Source: an uncultured Hymenobacter sp.
GTDB taxonomy: Bacteria > Bacteroidota > Bacteroidia > Cytophagales > Hymenobacteraceae
Reading direction: 5' to 3'
Assembly (NCBI GenBank): GCA_913776615.1
Contig: CAJYPK010000034.1
Coordinates: 124,001-188,000, forward strand
Length of the DNA: 64,000 nt
Part shown: piece after piece, positions 10,098-20,309 of the stretch
How positions within the stretch are numbered: the stretch's first letter is position 1
How the letters are laid out: each line of letters starts with the position of its first letter
Position numbers and translations under genes: made by a program
The notes under the pieces: generated by a model
What the model was told of the DNA's origin: nothing
Databases searched by the model: none
The model's input: the letters and a program-made list of their open reading frames with translations, nothing else

Positions 10098-11303
10098 ATG
10101 CAGGACAAATATAGCCTCGCTCAGTGCGAGCACTACGGCCGCCGGCTGGCTACCCGGCTCAGCCAGCAGTTTTTCGGCCCGCAGCCCGCGGCAACGCTCG
10201 ACGGCCCGGCGCTCCTCAAATTTACGCCTATCCGGCAAGTCAACCTGCTGGTGCTGCGCCAGCTGCTGAGCCGCTGGCAACAGGAGGCCAACGCCTTACG
10301 CAGCCCCTATTTCGACTTCGAGGCCGCACCGGTCCGCGCCGCGCTGGGGCAGTTTATGAACGTGCTCTCGCGCCACATCCGCCTCGACCGCGCCGCCCTG
10401 GAGCCCCTGCTGGCCCAAGCCATCGCCGACACGCTGGCGCTGGCTACCGATGCCCGCGCCGCCTTCGAGCGCCTGCTGTTGCCGCCCATCGGCCCCGATA
10501 CTACCCTCGACGCCGCCGACGAGCCCGTGCCGCTGGCTACGCTGCGCGATTACCTGCGCTATTTCGACCAGGCCAAACCGTTTTTTGAGGGCTTCGTCGG
10601 CAGCCTGCCCACCGCGGGCGAGCCCCTGGGCCGCGAGGCTTTACGCCAGCGCTTCGAGGCTTACCTGGCCGCCCACGGCGCGGAGCTGCCGGCCCTGGCC
10701 CCGCTCGTAACCGAATTCACCGCCCTGCTTCCCCTCTCCGTGGCCGACCTGCGCGAGCCCGGTCCGGTAAAGGCGGCCCCGGTGCCACCGGCGGCGCCCC
10801 GACCGGCAGCCAGCCCCGCGCCCGCGCCGCAGCCCCAGGCCCCCCCGCCGCAACCCGCGCCGGTGGCGGCCGTTGCCGAGCACCAGCCCACGCCGGCGCC
10901 CCCCGCTCCGGCCCGCGACGAGCGCCCCACCCCCCCCGCGCCCACCGAAGCCCCGCTCTACGCCAAGCTCAAGGCTACCCAGCCCCACACCCCGCACCTG
11001 GCCGATACCCTGCGCGGGGCAGCGGGCGGGGCGCACTCGCTGGCCGAGCGGGCGGCGCCCAAAGTGGTGAGCCTACGCGAAGCTATTTCCATCAATCAGC
11101 GCTTTAGCTTTATCAATGAGCTGTTCAACGGTGAGAATATGGAATACCACGCCGCCATTCAGCACCTCGATACCCTCCCCGATGCCGGCACCGCCTGCAC
11201 TTACGTGCAGCAGGAACTAGCCGCCCGCCACGACTGGAGCCTGAAGCAAGAGCACGTGGGCAAGCTGCTCAAGCTGATTGAGCGCAAATTTGCCGGGGCC
11301 TAA
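10098..11303 (+). CDS. Hypothetical protein with Pro/Ala-rich linker and conserved C-terminal domain
   Basis: ATG at 10098; MQDKYSLAQCEHYG...; VVSLREAISINQRFSFINELFNGENMEYHAAI C-terminus. Confidence 0.75.
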   Translation: MQDKYSLAQCEHYGRRLATRLSQQFFGPQPAATLDGPALLKFTPIRQVNLLVLRQLLSRWQQEANALRSPYFDFEAAPVRAALGQFMNVLSRHIRLDRAALEPLLAQAIADTLALATDARAAFERLLLPPIGPDTTLDAADEPVPLATLRDYLRYFDQAKPFFEGFVGSLPTAGEPLGREALRQRFEAYLAAHGAELPALAPLVTEFTALLPLSVADLREPGPVKAAPVPPAAPRPAASPAPAPQPQAPPPQPAPVAAVAEHQPTPAPPAPARDERPTPPAPTEAPLYAKLKATQPHTPHLADTLRGAAGGAHSLAERAAPKVVSLREAISINQRFSFINELFNGENMEYHAAIQHLDTLPDAGTACTYVQQELAARHDWSLKQEHVGKLLKLIERKFAGA

Positions 11304-12365
11304 GTGCCGGCGCTGCGCACGGCCGGGTGGGTGCGGCGCTGGCTGCTGCCCTGGGCGCTGGCCCTGGGCGGGCTGCTCAACGCGGCCTACCCCACGTACC
11401 GGCACTATGACTTTTCGCACTCGCTCGACACCCGCAGCTACCTGCGGCTGGCCAGCGGCCGCTTCGATAGCGTAAACGTAACCCGGCGTTACCGCCTACT
11501 GGTACCATTGGCGGCGGGCGCGCTCGCCCGCCCGCTGGCCGCGCTGGGTACGCCCGGCGGCCGCGCCCGGCCCGCCGGTGAGTGGCCCCTGCGCCTGGCT
11601 TTTTACCTGGTCAATAGCCTGGTGCTGGGAGCGGCCGGGGCTTGCTTTTACCGCAGCGCCCGCCTGGCCGGCGCCCCGGCGGGCGCGAGCGCGCTGGCGC
11701 TGGCGGCGGTGCTCAGCAGCCGCTGGGCGGGCTACGCGGCCGGGCTACCCCTTACCGACAGCCTGTACTTACTGGTATTTGGCTTGAGCTACTACGCCCA
11801 TCGGCGCGGACCGGGGGCGGGCTGGGCGGTAGCCCTGGCCCTGGCCCTGGGGCCGCTGGCCAAGGAATCGTTCGTGTTTTTGCTGCCCTGGCTGGCGTAT
11901 TACGGGCGGCGAGCGCTGGGCTGGCGTGGCCAAGTGATGGCCCTGGCCCTGGGCTTGGCAATGCTGCTGGCGGCGCACTACTGGGTAGACGAGGCCGCCG
12001 GAGCCGCCCCCGCCACGAGCGTAACCAACGCGCTGGCGCACGTTGAGAATCTTACCTACTCCCTCCGCCGGGCATTTTCCTTTAAAGGGATGGCCGAGCT
12101 ATTCAGCATTTTCGGCTTGTTCTGGTTGCCGGTGCTGGCGGCGCTGGGACGGCCCACCGGACGGCGGGCGCTGGCCCCCGTACTGGGCCGGGCCGAAGCC
12201 GGGCTACTGGTCCTGGTAGCCGTGCACATGTTGCTCTCCGGCGATCTGGCGCGCATGGGCTATCTGCTGGCCCCCGCCTTTACGGCGGCGCTGGCGCTGA
12301 GTATGGGCTGGGCCTGGACGCAGTTGGGGCCACCCGGTAAGCGCGAGGCGCCCGTAGTATCATAG
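11304..12365 (+). CDS. Polytopic membrane protein, hypothetical
   Basis: GTG start immediately after upstream stop; multiple hydrophobic helices. Confidence 0.7.
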   Translation: MPALRTAGWVRRWLLPWALALGGLLNAAYPTYRHYDFSHSLDTRSYLRLASGRFDSVNVTRRYRLLVPLAAGALARPLAALGTPGGRARPAGEWPLRLAFYLVNSLVLGAAGACFYRSARLAGAPAGASALALAAVLSSRWAGYAAGLPLTDSLYLLVFGLSYYAHRRGPGAGWAVALALALGPLAKESFVFLLPWLAYYGRRALGWRGQVMALALGLAMLLAAHYWVDEAAGAAPATSVTNALAHVENLTYSLRRAFSFKGMAELFSIFGLFWLPVLAALGRPTGRRALAPVLGRAEAGLLVLVAVHMLLSGDLARMGYLLAPAFTAALALSMGWAWTQLGPPGKREAPVVS

Positions 12366-12447
12366 CGAGGATGCGCCAAGCGCACCGCGGCGCGATGTCG
12401 GGCCGACGCTACGAATGAGCAGCGTTGGCTTATTTGAAAAAGTAAGC

Positions 12448-12484
12448 GGTGAGCAAACAACTAAAAACGGAGTGTTTGCTCACC
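12448..12484. terminator. hairpin at convergent junction
   Basis: ggtgagcaaac (12448-12458) / gtttgctcacc (12474-12484) perfect 11-bp arms. Confidence 0.6.
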
Positions 12485-14087
12485 TCGCAGGTACCGAATA
12501 ATCGCTCGGCGCGGAATACCGTACGGGGCGGTCCGGCTTGTCAAGCCGCCAGAGGTAGCGCGGGCCGAAAAAAGTAGAAACGGAGTCGAGGCGCCGGGCT
12601 GGCAGCCCGGCCAGCAGCCGCGCCGCCGCCGCGCCCAGCGTGAGGCGAGCGCGGTCGAAGGGCTGGGGGCTGGCCAACGCGTCGGTGTATACCGAGTCGC
12701 CAGCCACCAGCCGGGTAGTCAGCCAGGCCCGAAATGCGGCGGAATCCTGCCCGACCAAACCCACGATGCGCGGCGCGGCTGCGGGCCGGCCAGTGTAATA
12801 GTGCAGTTGATTGCGGAGCGGGTTGGGGTCGCGCAGCAGAAACCACGCGCCGGGCTGTCGGAGCACCCGCGCCCGTAGGACGTGACTCGTACCGGCGTAA
12901 TCGAGCAGGTGGGCAGGCAGCAGGCCAAAGGCTAGGTTCCAAGCCAATAAGGCTCCGCCCAGGGCCGCTATGCGGTGCCGGGGCCACGCCACCAGCGGGC
13001 CACCGGCCAGCGCCACGGCTGCCAAGGCCGGCAGCATCACCATAAACTCGGCATTACCGGCCGCCTGAGCCGCGAATCCCAGGTGCAGGCAGCCGATGAG
13101 GGTGTGCGTGCGCCGCACGGTGCGGGCCGGGCCGCGCCTGGTTGGCTCATCCTCGTTCCGCTTCCACCGCCAGCCCAATGCACCATACACGCCCAGCGTC
13201 AGGCTACCCACCGCCACGCCGCCCAGCAGCCCCGGCCAACGCCCTAGCAAGGGCAGCAGGCTCCCGTGCACCTGCCCCACCGTACGCACCAGGCTGATGG
13301 CCGTGAGCACGAGCCCGCGCCCGCCTAATTCGACCTGCGCTCCCCCCGTCAGGTAATCGTGCAGGGCAAACTGCACCGTGCCCCCTACCCCTCCGGGCGC
13401 AGCCAGCGCATAAGCCAGCGGAACCACCAGCGCAGGCAGGGCGTAGCTCAGCGCCGCCCACCGCGCCTCGTGACTACGCCAGGGGCACAGGCCCAGCAGC
13501 AGCCCCAGCCACCACCACACCATGAGCTGATGCACGAGGCAGGCCCCGGCGGCCAGCAGCCCGGCCAGCAACAAGGCGCGGCGGCGCGGCGCGGGTGCCG
13601 CCGTGGCCCGCGCCCAGGCCAGGCTGGCCAGCAGCGCCAGCAGCAACGGGAAAATGTACGTCTCGTTTTCGGTAGCGAAGCGCAGTACGCCGAAGCAACT
13701 ACCCACCAGCAGCAGCCACGCCGGCACGGCCGTTGCCGGCGTACCCGCTCGCCTCAGCAGGCGGCCCAGCGCTAATAGGCTGGCCCCCGCGGCCAGCGCA
13801 TTGAGCCGTTGCAGCCAGACCAGGGCGGCCAGCCCAGCCGGGGCGGGACCGGTGGCCCCCACCAGCCGCAGCCACAGGTGGCCGATGCCGTTGTACAGCA
13901 GATGGTGCGGCTGCCACAGCTCCTGCCCCCAGCGGGCGCAGGCGGCGTAGTACCAGGCATCGCCGGTGGCGTTGGCGGTGGGCAGGGCTAGGCACAGCGC
14001 CGTGAGCAAGCCCGCCACTGCCACGCTGGGCCACGAGCGGCGAGCCCAATGGCGCCCGGAACAGACACGGTGCAGTATCAAGCCCAT
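12480..14087 (-). CDS. Polytopic membrane protein, possible glycosyltransferase-like
   Basis: 535 aa, many TM helices; convergent with 11304..12365. Confidence 0.65.
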   Translation of the reverse strand: MGLILHRVCSGRHWARRSWPSVAVAGLLTALCLALPTANATGDAWYYAACARWGQELWQPHHLLYNGIGHLWLRLVGATGPAPAGLAALVWLQRLNALAAGASLLALGRLLRRAGTPATAVPAWLLLVGSCFGVLRFATENETYIFPLLLALLASLAWARATAAPAPRRRALLLAGLLAAGACLVHQLMVWWWLGLLLGLCPWRSHEARWAALSYALPALVVPLAYALAAPGGVGGTVQFALHDYLTGGAQVELGGRGLVLTAISLVRTVGQVHGSLLPLLGRWPGLLGGVAVGSLTLGVYGALGWRWKRNEDEPTRRGPARTVRRTHTLIGCLHLGFAAQAAGNAEFMVMLPALAAVALAGGPLVAWPRHRIAALGGALLAWNLAFGLLPAHLLDYAGTSHVLRARVLRQPGAWFLLRDPNPLRNQLHYYTGRPAAAPRIVGLVGQDSAAFRAWLTTRLVAGDSVYTDALASPQPFDRARLTLGAAAARLLAGLPARRLDSVSTFFGPRYLWRLDKPDRPVRYSAPSDYSVPAR

Positions 14088-14122
14088 GAGCTACGGTTAC
14101 TTAGCCAAAGGGGCATGGCTGG

Positions 14123-14464
14123 CTAGTGCGGCTTGGTCAAAAGTATGGTGGTGAAGCTAATACCACTGTTGTATACCGTCGCGAAAGTGCTTTGCACCGT
14201 GAACCCTTCCTGGTACAGCCGCTCGAATACTTTGTAGTAGCCTTCGTTGGCTTGGATCAGCTTTTTATCGGTGATGCCGTTGTCAATCTCGATTTTCTCG
14301 CTTTTACCTTCCCCACGCGTGATGACGATGGTCGTGTGGCCTCCCTCATAAATCCGCACCACGACAATGTTAGGCGGGGTAGCGGCGACGCCCAGCGGCG
14401 CAGCCAGCGCCCATAGGCAGGCCCCCAACAGCAATAGTTTTTTCATGCTGGCTAAGGTAGCCAA
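14123..14464 (-). CDS. Hypothetical secreted protein
   Basis: MKKLLLLGACLWALAAPLGVAATP signal peptide (ATG internal to ORF at about 14446). Confidence 0.65.
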   Translation of the reverse strand: MATLASMKKLLLLGACLWALAAPLGVAATPPNIVVVRIYEGGHTTIVITRGEGKSEKIEIDNGITDKKLIQANEGYYKVFERLYQEGFTVQSTFATVYNSGISFTTILLTKPH

Positions 14465-14474
14465 CCGCGGGCTT

Positions 14475-15770
14475 CTAGCGCACCAGATCCTGCTTGCGGT
14501 GGGCGTCGATGGCTAGCAGGGCGAAGAGCAGGATGGTAAACGACCACAGCGAGGAGCCGCCATAGCTGAAAAACGGCAGCGGAATACCCACTACCGGCAT
14601 CAGGCCCATCGTCATGCCCAGGTTGACGGTGAAGTGCACGAACAACACGCTGGCCACGCAATAGCCGTAGGTGCGGCCGAAAACGGATTTCTGCCGCTCG
14701 GCCACCAGCAGGATGCGCCAGAGCATGGCCATAAACAGCACGATGACCAGCATGCTGCCCAGCCAGCCCCATTCCTCGGCCACGGTGCAGAAAATGAAGT
14801 CGGTGCTCTGGGCGGGCACGAAGTCGAACTTGGTTTGGGTGCCGTTGAGAAAGCCCTTGCCCTGCCAGCCGCCCGAGCCGAGGGCGATTTTACTTTGCGT
14901 CACGTTCCAACCCTTGCCCAGCGGGTCTTTGCCGGGGTCGATAAGCATTTCGATGCGCTGCCGCTGGTGGGGCTGCAAGACGTTGTTAAAGAAAAAATCA
15001 ACCCCGAACACCATCCCGATCACCACGGCCCAGATGCTGAGGCTCAGCGGCAAGTGGTGGCGCCACAGGCGCGAGTTCAATAAAAAAGCCCCGGCCAGCA
15101 CCGCCGTGAAGCCGCCCACCAGCCACAGCTTGGGCACGAGCAGCGCCAGCAGCAGAATGAAGCCTCCCGCCGCCAGCAGCAGCAGGATGAGCGGCGACAT
15201 GCCCTCGCGGAAATACGCCAGCAGCAGCGCCGCGAACACCAGCGACTGCCCCGTTTCGTTGGAAGCCAGAATGAGGGCCACCGGCAGCAGCGTGAGGCCG
15301 GCCAGCACGGCTTGGTCACGCCAGTTTTGATTGCGCAGGTTGATGCCAGCCATGAAGCGCGAGGCGGCCAGCGCGGTCGTAAACTTGGCAAACTCAGCCG
15401 GTTGCAAACGCACCGGCCCAAATTCCAGCCACGAGCGCGAGCCCGCGATGGGCCGCGCAATGACGAGCGTGACGAGCAGCAGCACAATCATGCCGCCGTA
15501 AAGAGCGTAAGCCAGCGTATCGTAGGCCTTGTAATCGACCACCAGCAAAATGACGATGAGCACCACGGCCGTGCCCATCCACAGTAGCTGCTTAAACCAG
15601 TTGAACTCCATCAGCTCCGAAAAGCTGAGGGCTGAAAGCGGGTGCGGAGGGGCATCGGGTGAGTAGCTGGCGGCGTACACGGCCACCCAGCCCAGCCCTA
15701 CCAGCACGAGGTAGAGTAAGAGCAGGGGCCAGTCGATGCTGCGCGAAGAGCGGGTGGTAACGGGAGACAT
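14475..15770 (-). CDS. rodA: Rod shape-determining protein RodA (SEDS family)
   Basis: GSRSWLEFGPVRLQPAEFAKF, LGSGGWQGKGFLNGTQTKFDFVPAQSTDFIFCTVAEEWGWLGS, GIPLPFFSYGGSSL. Confidence 0.95.
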   Translation of the reverse strand: MSPVTTRSSRSIDWPLLLLYLVLVGLGWVAVYAASYSPDAPPHPLSALSFSELMEFNWFKQLLWMGTAVVLIVILLVVDYKAYDTLAYALYGGMIVLLLVTLVIARPIAGSRSWLEFGPVRLQPAEFAKFTTALAASRFMAGINLRNQNWRDQAVLAGLTLLPVALILASNETGQSLVFAALLLAYFREGMSPLILLLLAAGGFILLLALLVPKLWLVGGFTAVLAGAFLLNSRLWRHHLPLSLSIWAVVIGMVFGVDFFFNNVLQPHQRQRIEMLIDPGKDPLGKGWNVTQSKIALGSGGWQGKGFLNGTQTKFDFVPAQSTDFIFCTVAEEWGWLGSMLVIVLFMAMLWRILLVAERQKSVFGRTYGYCVASVLFVHFTVNLGMTMGLMPVVGIPLPFFSYGGSSLWSFTILLFALLAIDAHRKQDLVR

Positions 15771-15851
15771 GCAGAAAACTTTGGGCAAAGGTCGGTGCCA
15801 GCGATTCATACAGCCGGCCGATGCCCCCGGGTTCCCCCCTCCCCCGCTTGC

Positions 15852-16403
15852 CTACGCCAGCGGCAACCGCCGCCGCTTGGCCAGCGGGAAGAAGACACAC
15901 GCGGCGGTAAGAGTCGTCAGCAGGCTGGCCACGCCGGCCTGCGCGCAAAATCCCACTTCCTCGAAGTGCAGCTTCTCGGCCTGCGCCTCGTCGGCCAGAA
16001 ACAGCTCCTGCATCTCGGCTGGCACGTGCTGTTGCTCTAGGGCCTGCTGCTCCCAGGCCAGCCGGCGGGCGAAGTACCCGTCGTCGGCCTGGTAGGCATA
16101 GAGGCCGATGAGCAGCGTAGCCAGCAGCGTGCTCGCGAGGCTCATCGCCAGCCCCCGCGCCAGGTACCAGTTGAGCGTACCTTCTCCCCGGCGCACGTCG
16201 GGCTGCAACGCCCAGAAATAGCACACGACCATACCACCTACCAGCCCCAGAATGGCTTCGGCGTAGCCTAAATAATTGAGGTAAAAAGCCGGCGTGATAC
16301 TGCGCCACATAAACAGGCCCAGCAGCCCGGCGGTGAGCAGCACGTACAACAGCAATTGCTGGCGGGACGAACGCATGAGTAGGTCGGGTTTTACGGCGCT
16401 CAA
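15852..16403 (-). CDS. Small membrane protein, possibly DUF4199
   Basis: 183 aa, four predicted helices; 4-nt overlap with upstream gene. Confidence 0.6.
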   Translation of the reverse strand: MSAVKPDLLMRSSRQQLLLYVLLTAGLLGLFMWRSITPAFYLNYLGYAEAILGLVGGMVVCYFWALQPDVRRGEGTLNWYLARGLAMSLASTLLATLLIGLYAYQADDGYFARRLAWEQQALEQQHVPAEMQELFLADEAQAEKLHFEEVGFCAQAGVASLLTTLTAACVFFPLAKRRRLPLA

Positions 16404-17392
16404 TAGGTAAGCACGCTCAACTCCACGCGCACGTTGGCGCTGCCAGAGTGCTCCCAGGGCTTTTGCGCGTTATGCCGTGACCACATGGTGAAATTACCGG
16501 GCGCAAACTGGCCTTCCAGCGAGGGCAGGTCATCGCCGGATATAACGTGCGATGTGGCCGAATTGGCCGGGTCAGGACCGACTACTATCTGACGCTTGTC
16601 ACGGCCAGTGGTGGTATGGGTTACCGCAATAAACTTATCTTCCGGATTGGTGGCTAGGCATTCAATGATGACGAAAAGCCCCTCGGCAGGCAGTGGTAGC
16701 TTGTATTTGCTGAAGTCGAGCGATACCCGGCCGCGCGAGAATGCGGATAGTTGACCCGCCGTGAGGGTAATCGGCTCGGGCAATAAATCGGCAGAGCCGG
16801 GCTGCATCTGGCTACCGGGATGCAGCGGCGCGGGCTGGGCATTTACCAGCCGCACCCGCAACTGCCCCTCCTCTACCCGAGAAGCTAGAAAGAACCGCAG
16901 TTGGTCGAGGACGCTGGCTTGCCCAGCTGATGTGGTGGGCGGTGCTAAATAAGAGGCGATAGCTTGCCCAGGCACCAAGCTACGGGCCATGCTTTTACCC
17001 TTGGGCTTAACGGAGGATACCACCATCGTATGGGGCGACCGCACGGCCACCTCGCCTAATGCAAATACCTGTGGTAACAGGCGCAAGGTATCGGGCTGAT
17101 TCGCAGCTCCGGCTGGCCGCCTCACTACCAGCGGCGCGTACCCCAACCGATTTAGGTGTAGCGATACGGGCGGCTTATCAAGCTGAAATCGTCCGGCCGC
17201 GTCGGTAGTGAGTGCAGCCGCTGGAAATGGGTCACCTTCTTCGCGCACGGTCACGCCCATTAAGGGCTGCCGAGTAACGGCATCAACTACCACGGCCGTG
17301 TATACCGGCGTAGGCGTAGCGAGGAAAATAGAAAATAGGAAAAACATACGTGGCAGCAAACAAAAAGAGAAACTATTGACCGCGCCGCACAT
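16400..17392 (-). CDS. Carboxypeptidase-like regulatory domain protein
   Basis: VYTAVVVDAVTRQPLMGVTVREEGDPFPAAALTTDAAGRFQL. Confidence 0.7.
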   Translation of the reverse strand: MCGAVNSFSFCLLPRMFFLFSIFLATPTPVYTAVVVDAVTRQPLMGVTVREEGDPFPAAALTTDAAGRFQLDKPPVSLHLNRLGYAPLVVRRPAGAANQPDTLRLLPQVFALGEVAVRSPHTMVVSSVKPKGKSMARSLVPGQAIASYLAPPTTSAGQASVLDQLRFFLASRVEEGQLRVRLVNAQPAPLHPGSQMQPGSADLLPEPITLTAGQLSAFSRGRVSLDFSKYKLPLPAEGLFVIIECLATNPEDKFIAVTHTTTGRDKRQIVVGPDPANSATSHVISGDDLPSLEGQFAPGNFTMWSRHNAQKPWEHSGSANVRVELSVLTY

Positions 17393-17405
17393 CGGCTACT
17401 ATCAA

Positions 17406-17437
17406 GATAGCCGCTCCCTTTGCGGGGAGCGGCTATC
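17406..17437. terminator. hairpin terminator downstream of small ORF
   Basis: gatagccgctccc / gggagcggctatc. Confidence 0.7.
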
Positions 17438-17468
17438 AATAGCACTTCATGACGTGCGCATCATTTAC

Positions 17469-17666
17469 CTAGCAAGGCTCAATGGTTTCCGTGAGGTTGC
17501 TCCCAAACCAGCCCCAAGTGTAGGTCCACTGTGTGCCATTAATGCAAGCACCCGTCATATGGCCGGGGGCAATGCGGGCATCTGCCTTATTAGTGGTAGC
17601 ATTGCTGAAAGCCAGCCCAGCGGCCAGCCCGGCCAGTAGGGCAATTTTAGAAAAGCGCTTTTTCAT
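17469..17666 (-). CDS. Small secreted peptide (DUF6520-like)
   Basis: MKKRFSKIALLAGLAAGLAFSNATTNKADARIAPGHMTGACINGTQWTYTWGWFGSNLTETIEPC; start at 17666. Confidence 0.6.
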   Translation of the reverse strand: MKKRFSKIALLAGLAAGLAFSNATTNKADARIAPGHMTGACINGTQWTYTWGWFGSNLTETIEPC

Positions 17667-17931
17667 CGAAAAAAGTGTTGGGGGGAGTGAAGTCTGCCTA
17701 CTCTGTCTGCTTTTCGGCGATCGCATCTACCAGTATCTGGCCAGACTACTAGTAAAGAAGGAAGCTAGCTAACGCTTCGTGTACCTGGTTATAGATTAAT
17801 GACCAACGCATTAGTCAAAATACATGTATGAAGCGCTTGGCAAATATACCAACAGAGCATCATTAACAAGCTTTCCAATCCCTAATCAATCCCCGCAATA
17901 CGTCACTGGCTCACACCAGTGAACCAGCAAC

Positions 17932-19767
17932 TTAGTGATGCGATGGCGCGTGGCCGTACATCACCCAGTCTTCCCAGCGCTTGCGGCCAGGGGCCACTTT
18001 GCCGCGCAGGTAGCGCTCCATCATGAGGCCGGCGGCGGGGGCGGCGAAGGTGCCGCCGAAGCCCGCGTTTTCGATGAAGACGGCGATGGCAATTTTGGGA
18101 TCCTGGGCGGGGGCGAAGGCGGCGAAGGTGGAGTGGTCGCCGCCGTGCGAGTTTTGCACGGTACCGGTTTTGCCCGCCACCGAAATGCCGTACTGCGCCA
18201 GGCTGGCAAACGAGCCCGTACCGCCGCGCCCATCCACCACCTCCTGCATACCGGGGACGACGTACTTAAACAGCGTCGTATCGACGGCCGTGTAGTGGCG
18301 CTGCCGGAACTCGGGCAGCGGCTGGCCGCTGGCCCCGATACCGCGCACAAAATGCGGCGCGTAGTAATAGCCGCGGTTGGCGATGGTAGCCATCACGTTG
18401 GCCATTTGCAGGCCGGTGATACCGATTTCACCCTGCCCGATGCTGAGCGAGTACACCGTTTTGAAGTTCCAGCGGTGGTAGCCCAGGCGCTTGTCGTAGT
18501 ACTCGGCCGAGGGGATGAGGCCGCGCTTTTCGTGGCCCATGTCCACGCCCAGCTTTTCGCCCAGGCCGAAGGTTTTCACCATCTTCTGCCACTCGGCCAG
18601 GCCCAGGCGGGCATCCTCAAAGCGGTTGGGGGTGCGGCCGCGCATTACGGCGGCCCGCATCACCTGGTAGAAGTACGGGTTGCAACTCTGCTTGATGGCG
18701 ATGTTGACGTTGCTGGGGTACTCGTGGCGGTGGGTGCAGTGCACCAGGTGCTGGTCGCAGGGAAAGCCAGTGCTGGGCGAGACGACACCCATCTGCAGGG
18801 CTACTAATTCATTAACGAGCTTGAAAACCGAGCCGGGCGGGAAAGTAGCCATCAGCGGGCGGTCGAAGAGCGGGCGGTTGGGGTTGCGCAGCAGGTCCAT
18901 GTAGCGGTTGCCCATGCCCTTGCCGGTCAGCACCTGGGGCTCGTAGTGCGGGGCCGACACGAAGCACAGGATTTCGCCGGTTTTGGGGTCGAGGGCCACG
19001 ATCCAGCCCCGGCGGCCGGCCAGCAGCTTTTCGCCGTAGGCTTGCAGGCCCGAATCGATGCTGAGGTGCAGGTCTTGCCCCGCCTGCGAGAGCGTGTCGA
19101 ACTGCCCGCCCCGGAACGGTCCTTTATCGATGCCGCGCACGTTGACCAGCCGGTACTGCACGCCCCGGTGGCCCATGAGCGTCGACTCATAAAACGACTC
19201 AAGGCCCGAGATACCCACGTTTTCGCCCGGCGCGTAGTGCGCGTACTTGGGGCTTTCGAGCAGCTTAGGCGTGATGGAGCCCACGTAACCCAGGGCGTGG
19301 GCCAGGTTGGGGGTGCGGTAAGCCCGGGCCATGCGCGCCTGCACCCGGAAGCCGGGAAAATTAATCAGGTTGTCGTTCATGGACGCCAGCTCGGGCGTGC
19401 TCAGGTTTTGGATGAGCGGCGAGGGGCGCACCCGCGAGTAGGCCTTGGCCGCCCGCAAGCCCAGGCGTAGGTCTTCGATGGGCATCTGCATCACCTGGCA
19501 AAACCGGGCCGAGTCGAGGCGCTTCACCTCGCGGGGCACCACCATCAGGTCGTACACGGGGGTGTTGGAAACCAGCAGCGAGTCGTGGCGGTCGTAGATG
19601 AGGCCCCGGTACGGCACCTGCACCTGCCGCTGGAGGGTATTGCGGTCGGCGGCCGTTTTATACGAGTCGTCGAGGACTTGCAAGTAAAATAGCCGGCTGG
19701 CAAACAGCAGCCCCACGAGGGTAAAAATTGCCAGCACCACGTAGCGCCGGCCTTCCAGGTATTGCAT
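17932..19767 (-). CDS. mrdA: Penicillin-binding protein 2
   Basis: PBP dimerisation domain, FPPGSVFKLVNELVAL SxxK, AGKTGTVQNSHG KTG motif. Confidence 0.95.
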   Translation of the reverse strand: MQYLEGRRYVVLAIFTLVGLLFASRLFYLQVLDDSYKTAADRNTLQRQVQVPYRGLIYDRHDSLLVSNTPVYDLMVVPREVKRLDSARFCQVMQMPIEDLRLGLRAAKAYSRVRPSPLIQNLSTPELASMNDNLINFPGFRVQARMARAYRTPNLAHALGYVGSITPKLLESPKYAHYAPGENVGISGLESFYESTLMGHRGVQYRLVNVRGIDKGPFRGGQFDTLSQAGQDLHLSIDSGLQAYGEKLLAGRRGWIVALDPKTGEILCFVSAPHYEPQVLTGKGMGNRYMDLLRNPNRPLFDRPLMATFPPGSVFKLVNELVALQMGVVSPSTGFPCDQHLVHCTHRHEYPSNVNIAIKQSCNPYFYQVMRAAVMRGRTPNRFEDARLGLAEWQKMVKTFGLGEKLGVDMGHEKRGLIPSAEYYDKRLGYHRWNFKTVYSLSIGQGEIGITGLQMANVMATIANRGYYYAPHFVRGIGASGQPLPEFRQRHYTAVDTTLFKYVVPGMQEVVDGRGGTGSFASLAQYGISVAGKTGTVQNSHGGDHSTFAAFAPAQDPKIAIAVFIENAGFGGTFAAPAAGLMMERYLRGKVAPGRKRWEDWVMYGHAPSHH

Positions 19768-19857
19768 ACTTCAAAGTTACGACTGCCTTAACCGGGTATG
19801 TCTCGAAAACATTCGCCATCCTGCGCAGATCACCGCGCCCGCCCCTCCCACGCAAAA

Positions 19858-19886
19858 AAGCCCGCTGGCCGGGGGCCAGCGGGCTT
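19858..19886. terminator. hairpin terminator
   Basis: aagcccgctggcc / ggccagcgggctt with A-tract. Confidence 0.75.
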
Positions 19887-19912
19887 GCGCGGTAGCTTAG
19901 CTACCAAGGCAA

Positions 19913-20275
19913 TTAGTTCAGCGAAGCCGAGTGCGCCTTCATGATTTGGCGGGCCTGGGCCAGGTTGGTATCCTTGGAGTTAACGGCCAGGTAGATGAAC
20001 TTATCCCCGCTGGGCGACAGCTTGAGCAGGTGCAGCTGGTCGGTGAGGGTCAGCAGAATGTCCTGCAGCGTTTGATTCAGCTTCAGAGCCTTGAGGGCCT
20101 TGAGCTTCGATTTCACCACCTCCGTGTTGTAAGCGGCGGCCGTTTCGATGTCGAAGTCGGCGATATTGGTGTGCGAGGCCAGCGGCATGCCGGTTTCGGT
20201 TTCTACCACGGCCACGGCTACCAGCGTCGGTAGCTCGTCCATGATGCCCTGTACAGTTTGCTTCGGGGTTGACAT
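19913..20275 (-). CDS. Roadblock/LC7-like domain protein
   Basis: MSTPKQTVQGIMDELPTLVAVAVVETETGMPLASHTN...LNQTLQDILLTLTDQLHLLKL. Confidence 0.6.
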   Translation of the reverse strand: MSTPKQTVQGIMDELPTLVAVAVVETETGMPLASHTNIADFDIETAAAYNTEVVKSKLKALKALKLNQTLQDILLTLTDQLHLLKLSPSGDKFIYLAVNSKDTNLAQARQIMKAHSASLN

Positions 20276-20309
20276 GAATATTAAAAAAGAAGAGAGGGGG
20301 GAATATTCT

